Shown in pieces: positions 22,561-33,700 of a DNA stretch of 38,362 nucleotides. This DNA comes from Bacteroidia bacterium (GTDB lineage: Bacteria; Bacteroidota; Bacteroidia; CAIKAF01): contig JACVCJ010000033.1 in assembly GCA_016742095.1 (NCBI GenBank), forward strand, positions 1 through 38,362, read 5' to 3'. The position numbers were made by a program, and so were the translations under genes. Within the stretch, counting starts at the first letter, position 1. Each line of letters starts with the position of its first letter. A model generated the notes under the pieces. It saw only the letters and a program-made list of their open reading frames with translations. It made no database searches and had not been told where the DNA came from.

Positions 22561-25500
22561 GAACACTCTGGTTCCGGAAGGATTCTGGCGTATCTGTATC
22601 AATACAATACTCTTGGTCGGCGTAAAGCTTACGGTATGCGTGCCATTGGTATTCATAGCCAGCAACGGGGCTCCTATAATTGTCAGCGGGCCTAAAGGGT
22701 CCTGTTCCCATACAATGATGTTCACCTGACCGGCTGTGCCCACGTCCAGATCGAGTTCCAGTGTATAGGTCTGGCCAGGTACTACGTTAAAGTATTGATG
22801 CGTTCCGTGTGCACTGCTGGTACTGGTCACCTGAAGCTTTTTACTACCGCCGGAAGTTACCACGGCCAGGGATGACGGACTCCAGTGCGTCCAGCCGTCA
22901 TAGGTATAGATACCGCCGGAAGAAGACACCACCGGGTTTTCAAAATCCGTAAAATTCAGCGTATCCGTTTCTTCTACAATGATACTGTCGATCTTTTCCT
23001 GTTTCCGTTCCGGCATCAGCATACCGAAGGGGTAGTAATCATACGTATTCAGGATCTCTGCTTCGTAGTACTGGGCAACCGGCGTGGAATTACAGATGAG
23101 TTGTTTGCGGTCTGTAAATACTACGTGTACGTTCCCCAGGTGATCGCTGAGTTCGTAGCGTTTTTTGCCTCTGCGGAGTTCTGCAATGGGAGCAGATACC
23201 GGTGCAAAGTTCAGCTGCTCGTTCCGATGCAGACTACCCAAGCGGTTGCTGCCATAGATGTTATTTTCTTCTAAATAAAGTTCCGGCCCGTCTTCTGTGT
23301 TTATCAGTTTATATACAGCCATCGTATTTCCCTGTGGGTTCAATATGTAAAAATCTGTCCAGGTTTCCCCGTTGGGCATGGTTGTAATTTTGGAAATACG
23401 TTGTCCCGCACTGTTATATGTAAACGCAATATGCGGTTTAGATGAACCCACATTTCGTATCACACGTGTGATCTTTCCATAGGCATTCCACAAGATACTG
23501 GTAATTTCTTCCGAGGCATCCAGAACCAGGTTACCCGTGGCGTCGTACACATAATTATACGTTCCCTGGTCGTCGATATCGTAGGATACCAGGCCGGAAA
23601 ATGCGGGATCGTCCTCTACAAAAGCCAGCTGATTGGTTCCCGCGGTATAACTGTATTCCAGTTTATCGAACTGAACTTCGGCTTTGTCATAACGGTTCAG
23701 TTTCTGAATATTCCCGTTGCCGTCGTAACGATACGATGTGCGGAACATATTGCTGAGCGGAAGGGAAGCATTCCAGTCCGTGATCAGAGGGCTGTTGTCG
23801 TTCTGAATATAAGTACGGCTGCCGGCAATTCGGTTCAGCTGATCGTAGGCAAACACCTGCAGCAAAGGTTCTGCTTTATTCTTGTCATTCAGCTGCTTCA
23901 GTGTATTGTTCATGGCCCGAATGTTGCCATTATATAATTCGTAGCTGCTGTAATACGCAGAAGGTACATTCAGCAGGAAATTCTGTGAACCGGATATAGC
24001 TGCGTAATCACCATTGTAATAATTCAGTGAAAAGCCATAGGCATCCCGACCAGCCCAGGCATGTGGCGAACCGGTCTTACCATCTCCGGAAGGATCTTTG
24101 TCCGGATCCAGTTGATCGCTGTTAAGACCTTTGATCCATCCCTGAATCGTATAAAGATAATCTGCCCCTTGGTTCTTATAAGGCCCATATTCTGTACGTG
24201 CCAGTGGTCCATGATAAAAATAGATATATTCTGCATCTGTATCGTACCAATAGCCGTCCTTGCTACTCTTTATACTCAGCGGTCGATTCTGCTCATCATA
24301 TTTGTAACGTTGAATGAATTTGTCCTGTCGTGTGGCATTCAACGCTACCTCTAACACTTTTCCGCTAACAAGATCATAACGATATTCCAGTTTATGATAA
24401 CTGAAATTATAATCAAAATTCGAAGGATCGCTATCCGGCATATCCGTATTTTTCTCCAGGGTCTTGCGCACATTGCCATGGTAATCATAATCATAATAGG
24501 CCGCCGAACTAAAGACCGCACTTGCCGGAGGTTCCCCGGAACCTTTGTAATAGGTCGATAGAGCAACCCGTTTACGCAGGTTGTCCTGGCTGAAGAAACT
24601 TGCCGGGTAGGCTAATGCTCCCGCTGGTTTTATGTCATAATAGGTCTTCACAAACTCGCCCTTGGTGTAACCGGCAGAGAGATATGCATTTGAAATAACA
24701 GGATTATGCAGATCGCTCTGATCTGCTGCAATAGCATCCGTACGTTCCATTTCCCCTACTTCTTCTATACGTCCCTGTTTATCATATTTCGTATATGCAT
24801 ACACATAGCCCGTCTGACGAGCATTCTGTGAAATAATAATGCGTCCGAGGTTATCGTACCAGAACCTGCTTATACCACCATCCGGTGTCTGTTGTCCTCT
24901 TGGATGGTTTTGTGCATTGTAGCGGTACCGCGTCGTACGCGCATAGGTTTCCAGAGAATCTGCCACCGGCACGCTGTCATTATCGTTATTGTGATACGGC
25001 TTGTATTCCCATCCTCCGTCCCGGGCACTGTTTACCGCGGCCATAACGGAAAGCGGCAGGCGTTTCACCGCCGCAGGCGGCACCGTACGTACCAGGTTAC
25101 CGGCGCGGTCATAGTAATACAGGGTAAAGTGATATTCGTCCTCCGTGTAGCTCAGGTCCAGCGTTTCCAGGGCCGACATACATTTAGCCGTATAGGCCGC
25201 ACGATAGGCGTTGCGCACGCTGTCCAGATAGGCCTGGTAATCGTTCCAGGCGTTCTCAGAGGCCAGCTGCATCAGGTAATTTACGCAGGGATCGATGATG
25301 GAATCACGCGGGAAAGGCACCACCGGTTCGTAGCAGTCTACATCGTAACTGAAAGGTTCCACTACAGTAATAAATCCGTCGGGATCGGCCACCGCTTTGG
25401 GTGTAAAGCCCGAAGCCACTTTCTTCGGTGAAGAACCGTCGCGCGGTAACGCAGGCGGTTCGGACGGTCCGCCGTATTCTGTACAGCAGGCCACCGTATC

Positions 25501-28500
25501 CAGTGCCACAAGCGTCTTCTTGAACATTACATGATGTACCAGTTTATCGCAGCGACAGCCGGGTTGCAGGAAGGCCATATCTTTTTCAATGACCATAGTG
25601 CCGCCATCCATGAAGGCATGCACGCCTATACTGCCGTATTGTGTATTGATATGCGCCACCCAGGCCTCGAGAAAAGCCTGGAAGCTGGAATGCACCAGGG
25701 GGTCGTAGGCGAAACTATGCTGCGGCAGCAGGAAACAGTTCACACCGGTATAGTTCATAATGTATGATCCCTCCGGTATGGGCGTCGGCGGTGTGGTGCT
25801 GTTAAGCCCATCCAGGAACGCATCGAAATCCAGTTCCAGTATCGCCGTACGGCAGGAATCTTCCCCGCAGGGATCGCAGTTTTTGAACGGATTGCAGCTT
25901 TCCAGCACGAAAGAGGCCGCTACATTGCCCGTAAGGATCACGTTCACCTGTGCAAAGTTACTGTTCTGGCCGTTGGTGGACATATTCATTACTGCATATA
26001 CCGAAACGATGTCAATGATATCGTCGGGTTCAAAAGCCGTGCCGTTCGTAAAGGTCTCCGGCCAGGTAATGCAGTCCATATATTCGAAGGTCCCTGCTTT
26101 TATGGCCAGCTTCAGATTTTTCTCGAGGCTGCGCAGGTTTTTATGTTCCTGTGTATTGCAACGCGGATCGGGTACCATTTCGCAATCGGAAGCGTATACC
26201 GGACGCAGGGTGTTCAGGGAACTGAGCGTGCCTTCGATGTTCTCCTGCGGCGTATTGGGTGCAATGTAAAACTCCGTTCCCGCATCCGTTTCTACCATAC
26301 GGAAGCCGAAACCGGGCTCTGTAGAAGGCGAAGAGGTACTGGAAGGTATCGGGTAGAACGTAGTAAACGTATAGTCATCTACCGGCGGCAGGGTAATACT
26401 GCTGCTGCTGAGCGAAAGCGTGATCACTGCCATACCCCGTGTGAGTTCGAAAGAACCCGGAGAGCCCGGAATGAAACGCCAGCTGTAACTGCCGATCGGA
26501 TGATCGCCCAGGACACTGCGCAGGTTGGGCGTAATAAAGGGTTCGTAGGCCGATGTCAGTGTAAACGGTGTTGTGGAAAAGAGCTGGCCGTTCACACTTA
26601 GTATATTCATGATCGCCTTCAGGTCCCTGATGTCCTGCGTGGGCTTGCAAAGCGCACGTCCGGTCGCACTGCAACCGGTAAGTGTAAGGCAGGTTGTGAA
26701 CGGGATCTCTACAAAGGTGGGATTGTCGTTATTAATATACCCATACAGCACAGGGCCACCCGGACCATTATGTACATCGGTGATCATGTACACGTCTGCC
26801 CAGCCGAAGCCCGGAGGTGCGTCTACCGGCCAGCTGAGCGTGGTAACGCAGTCACCGGCGATCACTATGTCGATACTGCCCGGCGTAACCGTAATACTGG
26901 CATTGAAACCGTTGCCTTCGGTATCCAGGTAGTCGTACAGCGTAGTGCCCATATAACCGCCGGAACCCAGATCTACCAGGCCGCTGCCGGTCAGTTTGCC
27001 GTTCATGGCCAGCATACCCAGCATGTTCTCGAAATCGATCTGCATGGGGCATTTGCCCGTAACCGCATAGCCCGCCTGGGAACCGTATTCCGTCATTTCT
27101 TCCACCGTGGGCGGATCGCTGAAACCGTTCTGTTCGAACAGGGAATTGAAGGTCGGGAAGCGCTGACTGGCCCCGGAATAGCGGAAGAAACTGAGAATAC
27201 TGCAGGGACTTACCGGTACTCCGCCATACAGGGTAAAGGAATAGCCGGAGGGGAACGTATATTCATCCGTACCGATACAATCGGTGTAGATGCCCTGGCG
27301 TTTTGTAGCCTGGAATATCTTCATGGATATACCCATCGACTGCTGGCGTGCCGTGGCATACAGTATGGCCACCTGCCGCCATACCTGGTCGGGCTGGGTA
27401 AAAGGATCACTGAGGTCGATGCTGGAAGGCGCCGTAAGCACACAACTGCCCGGACTGCCGATACCGCAGTGTACATTCACATAGGCCGATCTTACGATAT
27501 CGAGACCGCCGGGGATCAGCGGATCGACCATGTAATTATTCAGTCTGGCCAGGAACAGGTCTTTGGCCGTAATAGGCGGAGGAATACCCAGCAGGTTACC
27601 CTGGGCATAGGAAGCCGGATCAGAAAAGAACGGATCGTTGTTGACCAGCGCCGTGATCAGCGCCGAAGTGGTAATAGGCATGGTCAGCCCCAGTTCGCTT
27701 ATGGCCTGTGCCGCCGTGTAACGTTCCAGCAGGTTGGCATACTGGTAGGTATTTACCACAGTGCTGCCACCGGAACCGTCGTCCATGGCAGCGGTGTAGT
27801 TAAAGGCTTCGCTGCAGAATTCGTATTTAAAATATTCGGGATGGTACACCACCAGCGAGCGGGCGAAGGAAGGCAGCCATGCATCCTGGAAATCTTCGGT
27901 ATGCATCAGCTGTTCGGGGTATACATAATACTGTACGCCGTCGAACATAGGGGTCACCGTTACGGCCGGTTCGTATACGCCGGGCAGGTCCGGATCGGGA
28001 GTTACCTTCACACGTACGCGTACACCGTTCTCGTCGTAATAGCCTTCGATCCAGGTATTAGTCACCGGATGGCGGAAACGCGGGTTTTTCCAGTGGCCCG
28101 ATGGCTGGGAGGCGAACAGCGTATAACCGGCCTGGTTGCCCACACCGAAGGGATCGTTGAACTGGCTGTCGTCCCGTTTGGGCAGGTAATTACCTGTATT
28201 GAATACCGACAGGGCCCAGGAAACCGGGTCGTCCGGGCCTCGGGCTCCGTACTGGCCCAGCGGCGAAACGTCCTGCAGCATCATTTCGTAGCCCAGGCTG
28301 CATTCGTCTTTATAAGCATCCGGGCACAGGCTTTCGCAGTCTTCTTTCAGGTTGTTGTAGGCCATGGTAGCCTGGTCGGCGTCGTTATTAAAATCGGCCA
28401 GGTTCTCCGCCAGGAACTCGTTCAGCGTTCCCAGCGTTTCCAGGCAGCTTTCGCAGGTGATGTAGCAGTCCGAAAGATCGGGCAGCTGGTAGAAATCGCT

Positions 28501-30789
28501 CAGCTCCTTCAGGCAGGTATCCCGCTGCATAATGGTATCGAGATAGGCCTCCATTACGTCGGTGACCACCGTGAGCTTTTTCACCAGGTTGTATACGCCG
28601 GGGCCCAGGGTCAGCAGGCTGTCGAAGGCGTACACACTATCGATATCGCAGCTGGAATTGATCACGCTGCCCGGAATTCGTATGATCTTCGGGCCGGTAC
28701 CGGATACGTTCCCGATCACGTAGTTCCCACATTCGTCCTGCAGGCTCAGTTCCAGGTCGTATATACAATCGGCACAGAAATCCGGTATACAGTCGTCTGA
28801 AAAATCTTCTGCGTCCAGGCTGTAGCTGATGCCGTACTGTTTGGTACTGCTCACCATCAGGAAGCGGTTCACCGTATAGGACATACCGTCCAGTCCGGGC
28901 AGGTTCTGGTTACCGTGCGGGTTCTGGGTGGTAATTTCCAGCAGATCGTCGGTCACGTCCTCGCCCAGGTCCTGCAGCGGATCGTCGTTCGGGCCCAGCA
29001 GCGGGTCCATACCATCCGGGGCGCGGCCTGCCAGGGCGGTGGCAATGGTTTTTCCGGCCAGGTCGGTATAGGTAATGCTCACTTGTCCGTTGGCATCGGT
29101 GATCATATTTTTCTGGTAATATTCCGCATAGCCGGCATCGGTACCGAAGAGGCGGTTCAACTCGGTCTGTGAAGGGTTTCCGTAAATGTACTGCGTTTCG
29201 TGTCCGCTACCGATACGGTGGTCATACCCTACCCCGCTCTGCATTTTGGGCCGCGAGGCATTGTCGCCCTCGTATACAATGCGCGTGAAAGGGAATTTAG
29301 CCGCATCTGCGACACGTGCCTGCTGGGCGGTTTGCACCGGGTTGGCCGGCGAATAGTACATGCTTACCCCCTTCATGGTGCCCATACCTTCCGATTCAGA
29401 GAAGCAGTTACCGGGCGAAGGCGGAGTCAGATCGAAATTGAGATAACTATACTTATTACCACTGTTGTCCAGGTTGTAATTGGCCTTGTACCAGAAACCC
29501 GGTTCGGTAACGCCGGGCAGCGTGGTAATGGCCGGACGGCCCAGGAAATCGTATATGGTCTCCGTGACCACCCCCATTTTCGTATAGACATTGGTGGGCG
29601 AATATTCCGTAGAAACAGCCATATTGCTCTGGCGTATACGCAGGGTACCATCGGCATAATCACCTTTGGGCAGCAGTTTGCCGTCTTCGGAGAACTGTAT
29701 GCTGTACTGGGTGTTTACGTTGTTGATGAGCAGTCCGTTGAGCAGATCGGTCTTGTAGCGCGCCGCGGCGGGCAGGTCGGATACAAAAAGAGCCCCGCTG
29801 TTGGCCGGATCGAAAGACCAGTCACCGAACACGTCCTTGTCCAGATTGGCGCCGCCTTTGGTAAGCGGACGAACCCGCGCACAGATATAGCCCTTGTTGT
29901 AAATGGCCGGTATCTGGAAAAAATTCTGCGTAGCCGGTACACGTACCCGGGAAGAATTGTTCCTGAACTTCAGGGGCAGTGCCGTAGCCGGCAGATTATT
30001 CGAGGCCGTTCCGCTGGGGTCGAAATCACTCACAAAGGTCCATTCCAGCTCATATTCCGAGGCCCAGGGCACTGTATTCCACTGCACGGCAAATACGTTG
30101 TGTACATTGTAGATCGCGGTAAGCAACGAAGGCGTGATGGTAACGAACGACGTACTGAGCAGGCCCATATTGATGTTCTTGTACCGCGTGCGCTGCAACT
30201 GCAGTTCCGTTTTTACATCCAGCGGTATATTGGCCACGGGTACGGCCGCACCATTCTCGTCCACGGCGCTTACGCCCAGCACCCGCACTTCGGACCAGTA
30301 GGCGTTCTTATACACTTTGTAGGCCCGCTCTTTGTCGGGCGCTACCAGGTCGGGATATTTCTCCACCTCCAGCGTAATATTATCGGTAAGTATGGCCGAA
30401 GGACTGCCGAAGGTATTTACCGTGCGGTATTTTACTTCGAGCGTAGCCGTTATTTTGCGGTAGCCTTCGTAACAGGCATGATCGTCCGGATCGATGAACA
30501 GCGATACGAGCAGATCGGCGCTTTTATCCCGGAAATCGGCCGTATTGGCTGCAATGGCCGCATAGTTCGGATCGGTCACATTGCCCATGAGTACCGGTGT
30601 TCCCGTGTGCAGGTTCACCTGGTAATCGGAAACGATGTTCGGGATGTTCGGCTGTGCGTATATAGATCGTGATGCATATACGCAGGCGAAGATACACAGG
30701 AGTAAAAGACTGTGTTTCCGGAGCATCCTGTATGTTTTAGTATACATATTACCCTTTTTCATCTTGTTACGGAATGTGAATATGCTCAT
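21643..30789 (-). CDS. giant RHS-repeat protein with variable C-terminal tip
   Basis: 3048 residues. A signal peptide is present (RKHSLLLLCIFACVYASRS, cleavage after IYA before QPN); ATG 30747 (MYTKTYRM) is an alternative start. Residues about 1-1880 are a beta-rich region with cysteine clusters such as CIPDFCADCIYDLEL, CYITCESC and CNPFKNCDPCGEDSC. YD/RHS repeats run from about 1890 (YYDRAGNLVRT, YDEQNRPLS, YRYDGNGNIQKL, YVYDATGNLVLD). The core continues DHLGNVHVVF (about 2546), YYPFGM (about 2586), a jelly-roll-like insert (about 2600-2760), GYNGQEK and RIYDSRLGRFLSLDPL (about 2800). A 218-residue unrecognised tip follows. The tip DNA is clearly more AT-rich than the rest. The start is 4 bp after the upstream giant gene. 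The protein is probably a secreted RHS shell carrying a C-terminal effector (inference); no immunity gene was found. Confidence 0.93.
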   Translation of the reverse strand: MSIFTFRNKMKKGNMYTKTYRMLRKHSLLLLCIFACVYASRSIYAQPNIPNIVSDYQVNLHTGTPVLMGNVTDPNYAAIAANTADFRDKSADLLVSLFIDPDDHACYEGYRKITATLEVKYRTVNTFGSPSAILTDNITLEVEKYPDLVAPDKERAYKVYKNAYWSEVRVLGVSAVDENGAAVPVANIPLDVKTELQLQRTRYKNINMGLLSTSFVTITPSLLTAIYNVHNVFAVQWNTVPWASEYELEWTFVSDFDPSGTASNNLPATALPLKFRNNSSRVRVPATQNFFQIPAIYNKGYICARVRPLTKGGANLDKDVFGDWSFDPANSGALFVSDLPAAARYKTDLLNGLLINNVNTQYSIQFSEDGKLLPKGDYADGTLRIRQSNMAVSTEYSPTNVYTKMGVVTETIYDFLGRPAITTLPGVTEPGFWYKANYNLDNSGNKYSYLNFDLTPPSPGNCFSESEGMGTMKGVSMYYSPANPVQTAQQARVADAAKFPFTRIVYEGDNASRPKMQSGVGYDHRIGSGHETQYIYGNPSQTELNRLFGTDAGYAEYYQKNMITDANGQVSITYTDLAGKTIATALAGRAPDGMDPLLGPNDDPLQDLGEDVTDDLLEITTQNPHGNQNLPGLDGMSYTVNRFLMVSSTKQYGISYSLDAEDFSDDCIPDFCADCIYDLELSLQDECGNYVIGNVSGTGPKIIRIPGSVINSSCDIDSVYAFDSLLTLGPGVYNLVKKLTVVTDVMEAYLDTIMQRDTCLKELSDFYQLPDLSDCYITCESCLETLGTLNEFLAENLADFNNDADQATMAYNNLKEDCESLCPDAYKDECSLGYEMMLQDVSPLGQYGARGPDDPVSWALSVFNTGNYLPKRDDSQFNDPFGVGNQAGYTLFASQPSGHWKNPRFRHPVTNTWIEGYYDENGVRVRVKVTPDPDLPGVYEPAVTVTPMFDGVQYYVYPEQLMHTEDFQDAWLPSFARSLVVYHPEYFKYEFCSEAFNYTAAMDDGSGGSTVVNTYQYANLLERYTAAQAISELGLTMPITTSALITALVNNDPFFSDPASYAQGNLLGIPPPITAKDLFLARLNNYMVDPLIPGGLDIVRSAYVNVHCGIGSPGSCVLTAPSSIDLSDPFTQPDQVWRQVAILYATARQQSMGISMKIFQATKRQGIYTDCIGTDEYTFPSGYSFTLYGGVPVSPCSILSFFRYSGASQRFPTFNSLFEQNGFSDPPTVEEMTEYGSQAGYAVTGKCPMQIDFENMLGMLAMNGKLTGSGLVDLGSGGYMGTTLYDYLDTEGNGFNASITVTPGSIDIVIAGDCVTTLSWPVDAPPGFGWADVYMITDVHNGPGGPVLYGYINNDNPTFVEIPFTTCLTLTGCSATGRALCKPTQDIRDLKAIMNILSVNGQLFSTTPFTLTSAYEPFITPNLRSVLGDHPIGSYSWRFIPGSPGSFELTRGMAVITLSLSSSSITLPPVDDYTFTTFYPIPSSTSSPSTEPGFGFRMVETDAGTEFYIAPNTPQENIEGTLSSLNTLRPVYASDCEMVPDPRCNTQEHKNLRSLEKNLKLAIKAGTFEYMDCITWPETFTNGTAFEPDDIIDIVSVYAVMNMSTNGQNSNFAQVNVILTGNVAASFVLESCNPFKNCDPCGEDSCRTAILELDFDAFLDGLNSTTPPTPIPEGSYIMNYTGVNCFLLPQHSFAYDPLVHSSFQAFLEAWVAHINTQYGSIGVHAFMDGGTMVIEKDMAFLQPGCRCDKLVHHVMFKKTLVALDTVACCTEYGGPSEPPALPRDGSSPKKVASGFTPKAVADPDGFITVVEPFSYDVDCYEPVVPFPRDSIIDPCVNYLMQLASENAWNDYQAYLDSVRNAYRAAYTAKCMSALETLDLSYTEDEYHFTLYYYDRAGNLVRTVPPAAVKRLPLSVMAAVNSARDGGWEYKPYHNNDNDSVPVADSLETYARTTRYRYNAQNHPRGQQTPDGGISRFWYDNLGRIIISQNARQTGYVYAYTKYDKQGRIEEVGEMERTDAIAADQSDLHNPVISNAYLSAGYTKGEFVKTYYDIKPAGALAYPASFFSQDNLRKRVALSTYYKGSGEPPASAVFSSAAYYDYDYHGNVRKTLEKNTDMPDSDPSNFDYNFSYHKLEYRYDLVSGKVLEVALNATRQDKFIQRYKYDEQNRPLSIKSSKDGYWYDTDAEYIYFYHGPLARTEYGPYKNQGADYLYTIQGWIKGLNSDQLDPDKDPSGDGKTGSPHAWAGRDAYGFSLNYYNGDYAAISGSQNFLLNVPSAYYSSYELYNGNIRAMNNTLKQLNDKNKAEPLLQVFAYDQLNRIAGSRTYIQNDNSPLITDWNASLPLSNMFRTSYRYDGNGNIQKLNRYDKAEVQFDKLEYSYTAGTNQLAFVEDDPAFSGLVSYDIDDQGTYNYVYDATGNLVLDASEEITSILWNAYGKITRVIRNVGSSKPHIAFTYNSAGQRISKITTMPNGETWTDFYILNPQGNTMAVYKLINTEDGPELYLEENNIYGSNRLGSLHRNEQLNFAPVSAPIAELRRGKKRYELSDHLGNVHVVFTDRKQLICNSTPVAQYYEAEILNTYDYYPFGMLMPERKQEKIDSIIVEETDTLNFTDFENPVVSSSGGIYTYDGWTHWSPSSLAVVTSGGSKKLQVTSTSSAHGTHQYFNVVPGQTYTLELDLDVGTAGQVNIIVWEQDPLGPLTIIGAPLLAMNTNGTHTVSFTPTKSIVLIQIRQNPSGTRVFYLDNISFTTKHDVLVGRTAGSYRYGYNGQEKVNELYGENNAYSFEYRIYDSRLGRFLSLDPLAKDYAWNSPYAFAENRVIDGHDLEGKEWEISITTVEDRDKFLAAVKTGDIMKIAAVLVEIMNHEVYKTPAGGGPAVKEPVIITFNPKNTKLITITDHTSEEAVLYSIDKASPEGKKATAIGFSLWGSGKGGLGFPEVEGGDINDAESSNWSEAIGVLVDFFSSLGGDDEESSSTINVQESKNFGDDPIPGYNDSINVVRATDNEHVGMRATSKEERKEGYGNKDTIRVFPYDRWGSEYRKGPQ

Positions 30790-30793
30790 GGGA

Positions 30794-33700
30794 TCAACGT
30801 TTATAGTTATTGGTTCGGGTTTCCTGCAGGGTCATCACGCCGCGCTCGGTCTCTTTTTTCACGCGGACCAGCTTGCCTTCCTCGTCGTATTCGTAGAAGG
30901 TGGCAAAGTTGTTCTCATCGAGTTCGGCATTAAAGCGGAAGTTCTCGCGGTCGTAGGAGTACGATTTCATATTGCCGTCGAACGGATGTATCCGTATATC
31001 GTCAAAGAGCACGGGCTGTCCGCCGGAATTCGGTTTCAGGATCACGTTCAACACCGTGTTCGCCACCGCGCCTGCCGGTATTTCAAACAGGTATTCAAAC
31101 TTCTGCCAGCCCTCTACCAGGTCTGTCTTTTTCAGTGACCCGGCTACGATCCAGGACGTTACCCCGGCCCGCACATCGGCACTGATGTTCGGGTAATCGA
31201 GGGTGCCATTCGTGTAGGTACCCTTTGCCCAGAAAGAAAATACAAAACGTTTCAGTCCGGGGTTGGGTGAGAATCCCGTCAGCAGGTCGTCGTTGTTCAG
31301 GTAATAAGGAACCGTAGGTGCATGCTGTGCTCCGGGTACCGGAGTTATCACGAATTTTTTTGTGTAGTCCGTCGTGAGCCGCATCGCATATTTGCCGGTA
31401 TGGGCATCCGTAGACACCAGTTCGTTCAGGTCATCGGCAAACCAGCTGTGCGGACGGGCGCACTCATTGTTAAAGGCATCGGAATAGTAGTCCTCGAAAC
31501 CGTCGTAGGCGATCTCCTTGTTCATGCCATTGGAACCCAGTCCCAGGGCCAGCATGTTCTTAAAGCCGTAAATGGCTGCGGAGAAGATGCCCAGCGGATT
31601 TTTGTTTTCCAGGTCGAAGCCGTAGGGACTGTAAATGGTCATTTCATTGGTCCAGTTCCAGTTTTCGTATACGGTATTGTTTACTACCGGGCTTTTCTTC
31701 CAGTATCCCAGCACATTATCATAGTTCCAGAACGATTTCCAGGAAGGCAGATACCCGTCGCGGCGCAGGGTTTCGGCCACGGCCACATCGGTATTGTTGC
31801 GGTCGCCCTGGAATACCCAGGAGCGGTATTGCCGCCAGTTGCCCAGTATATTGGCAATGTATGGATTAATGGGCAGATCGGTATCCAGGCAATCGTAAAA
31901 CACCGAATACCCCTGGTAGGTAAAGCTGCTGGTCTTATAGCAGGGATCGGCAAGGATCACGGTGCGTATGGCGCCTGTGAACAGTTTTACCTGCAGCAGA
32001 TGGCAGTACACCGGTTCGGTAAAGCCGGGCAGTGTAAGTGTCTGCGAGGAAAGCACCTGCTGAAACTCCTGTATACTGCGCCAGTCGTTGTTTGTAAAAC
32101 CGGAGGTATTCAGCGTGGATATCATGTAGAGCCGGTCGCAGCCGCTGCAGCCATCTCCGGGGTCCAGCGCCAGGGAAAGCAGCGAATTGTTTCCGGCGGC
32201 CGAATACCCGAAAGCCGTCAGCACCGAGGCCATGAAGGGCAGGTCGGTAGCAGGCTGAATGGTATTTATGTTCAGCGCCGTGGCCGATTGTGCGCAGCCC
32301 GTAAGTCCTTCCAGGAAACTGCTGTTTACCGTACCGTTCTCCGCGTAACTGGCGGGGAGCGGGTTTGGACCGGCCTGGCTCAGTTTGCCTTCTGCCGCCA
32401 TCTGGTTCAGCAGATCGAGCAGGGCCTGCATCTTTTCAGAATGCCCCACCAGGGACATCACTTCCTGCCCGGTGACCGTAGGAACGGAATGATCGGTCTG
32501 CCACTGTTCCTTAAATTCCTGCGCCTGTGTGCTGATTATTTTCAGCAGACTGTCGGGTATAAAGGACCCGCTTTGTACCGGGTTGCCCAGGCTGGTGATG
32601 GTACTTACCGGCGTCTGCTGCATATTGCGGTGCCCCGAGCGCACCACGCCGAAGATCAGGCTTTGCATGCCCAGGCTGTTCAGTATGGCCTTTTGTCCCT
32701 GGTGATCGATCAGGTATTTGGTACTTCCGTCCTGTGCCACCCAGTAGCGGTAGGCATTGGAGCTCAGGTTCAGGTTGGCGTTGAAATTACCTATTTTGCG
32801 ATAGAGAAAGACCTCGTCGCCGGGCACCAGGTCCGGGTGATTCACCACACCGGTAGTGCGGTTGTACACAGCATTATCGCCCGGGGCCGTGCTGCCAAAC
32901 ATGAACATTACATTCTGTGAGGCCTGCGCCATTCCCGGGTATACCCAGTGCGCGGGCATATCGCTTTTATAGTATTTGTCGCGGTATTCGTTGGTAAGCT
33001 CCTGCACAATGGTATTGCCCGTCATCTTGTCCAGGGCCACGGTGCGGGTCTCCAGCAGGGCGCCCTTGTCGTAGGATATCTGTTTTTCTTCCAGGCCGTA
33101 ACGCTGTATCAGTTTGGTGACCGTAACACTGCGGAAACGGCTGTGATCGCGTTTAAAACCGGGAAATAAAGAGAAGGAGAACGTAGGTATGGGCCCCAGC
33201 TGTGCATAGCCGATGTTAAAGGCCAGGCTGCCCGTAATGCCTTCGGTGTTCTGCTCCCGGAAGTCGACCACCATATCGTACTCCACGCCTACTTCTTCGG
33301 TAGTGAGGGTGCGGTTACGGTCCAGCACGTCAAAGTTATTGCTCAGGTGCCCCAGGGCATCGGTCTTGTAGTAATGTTCCGTATACGCAAAGGGCTGTGT
33401 GGCATTTTCGGCATACATGCGCTGTGCTTTGGGTTTGCCGTGCATATCGTTCACCTCGATGGTATAGCCCTGGCTGATGCTGAGCAGGTTCCAGCTGTTG
33501 AAGGAAAGCAGGCTTACAATCGGGTTCGATTTTTTAAGCACCGGATCGATCTTGGTATAACGCGTAAGACTCGGGAAATCTTTGGCCGTATAGAACTCAT
33601 GCACCATTTTACCGGTGCTCAGGCTGGTTACATTGGCATCGTACACAATGTCTTTCACTTCGATGCGCGAATAACCCACTCCCGGTGCTGGCATAAAGCT

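Noticed and set aside
26770-28800. 676-codon open frame on the plus strand
   Set aside because: It lies antisense to the RHS gene and mirrors its codon pattern. The translation is rich in His, Gly, Arg and Val with no recognisable domain.
29200-30672. 490-codon open frame on the plus strand
   Set aside because: A shadow of the RHS gene; no motif, no separate promoter.
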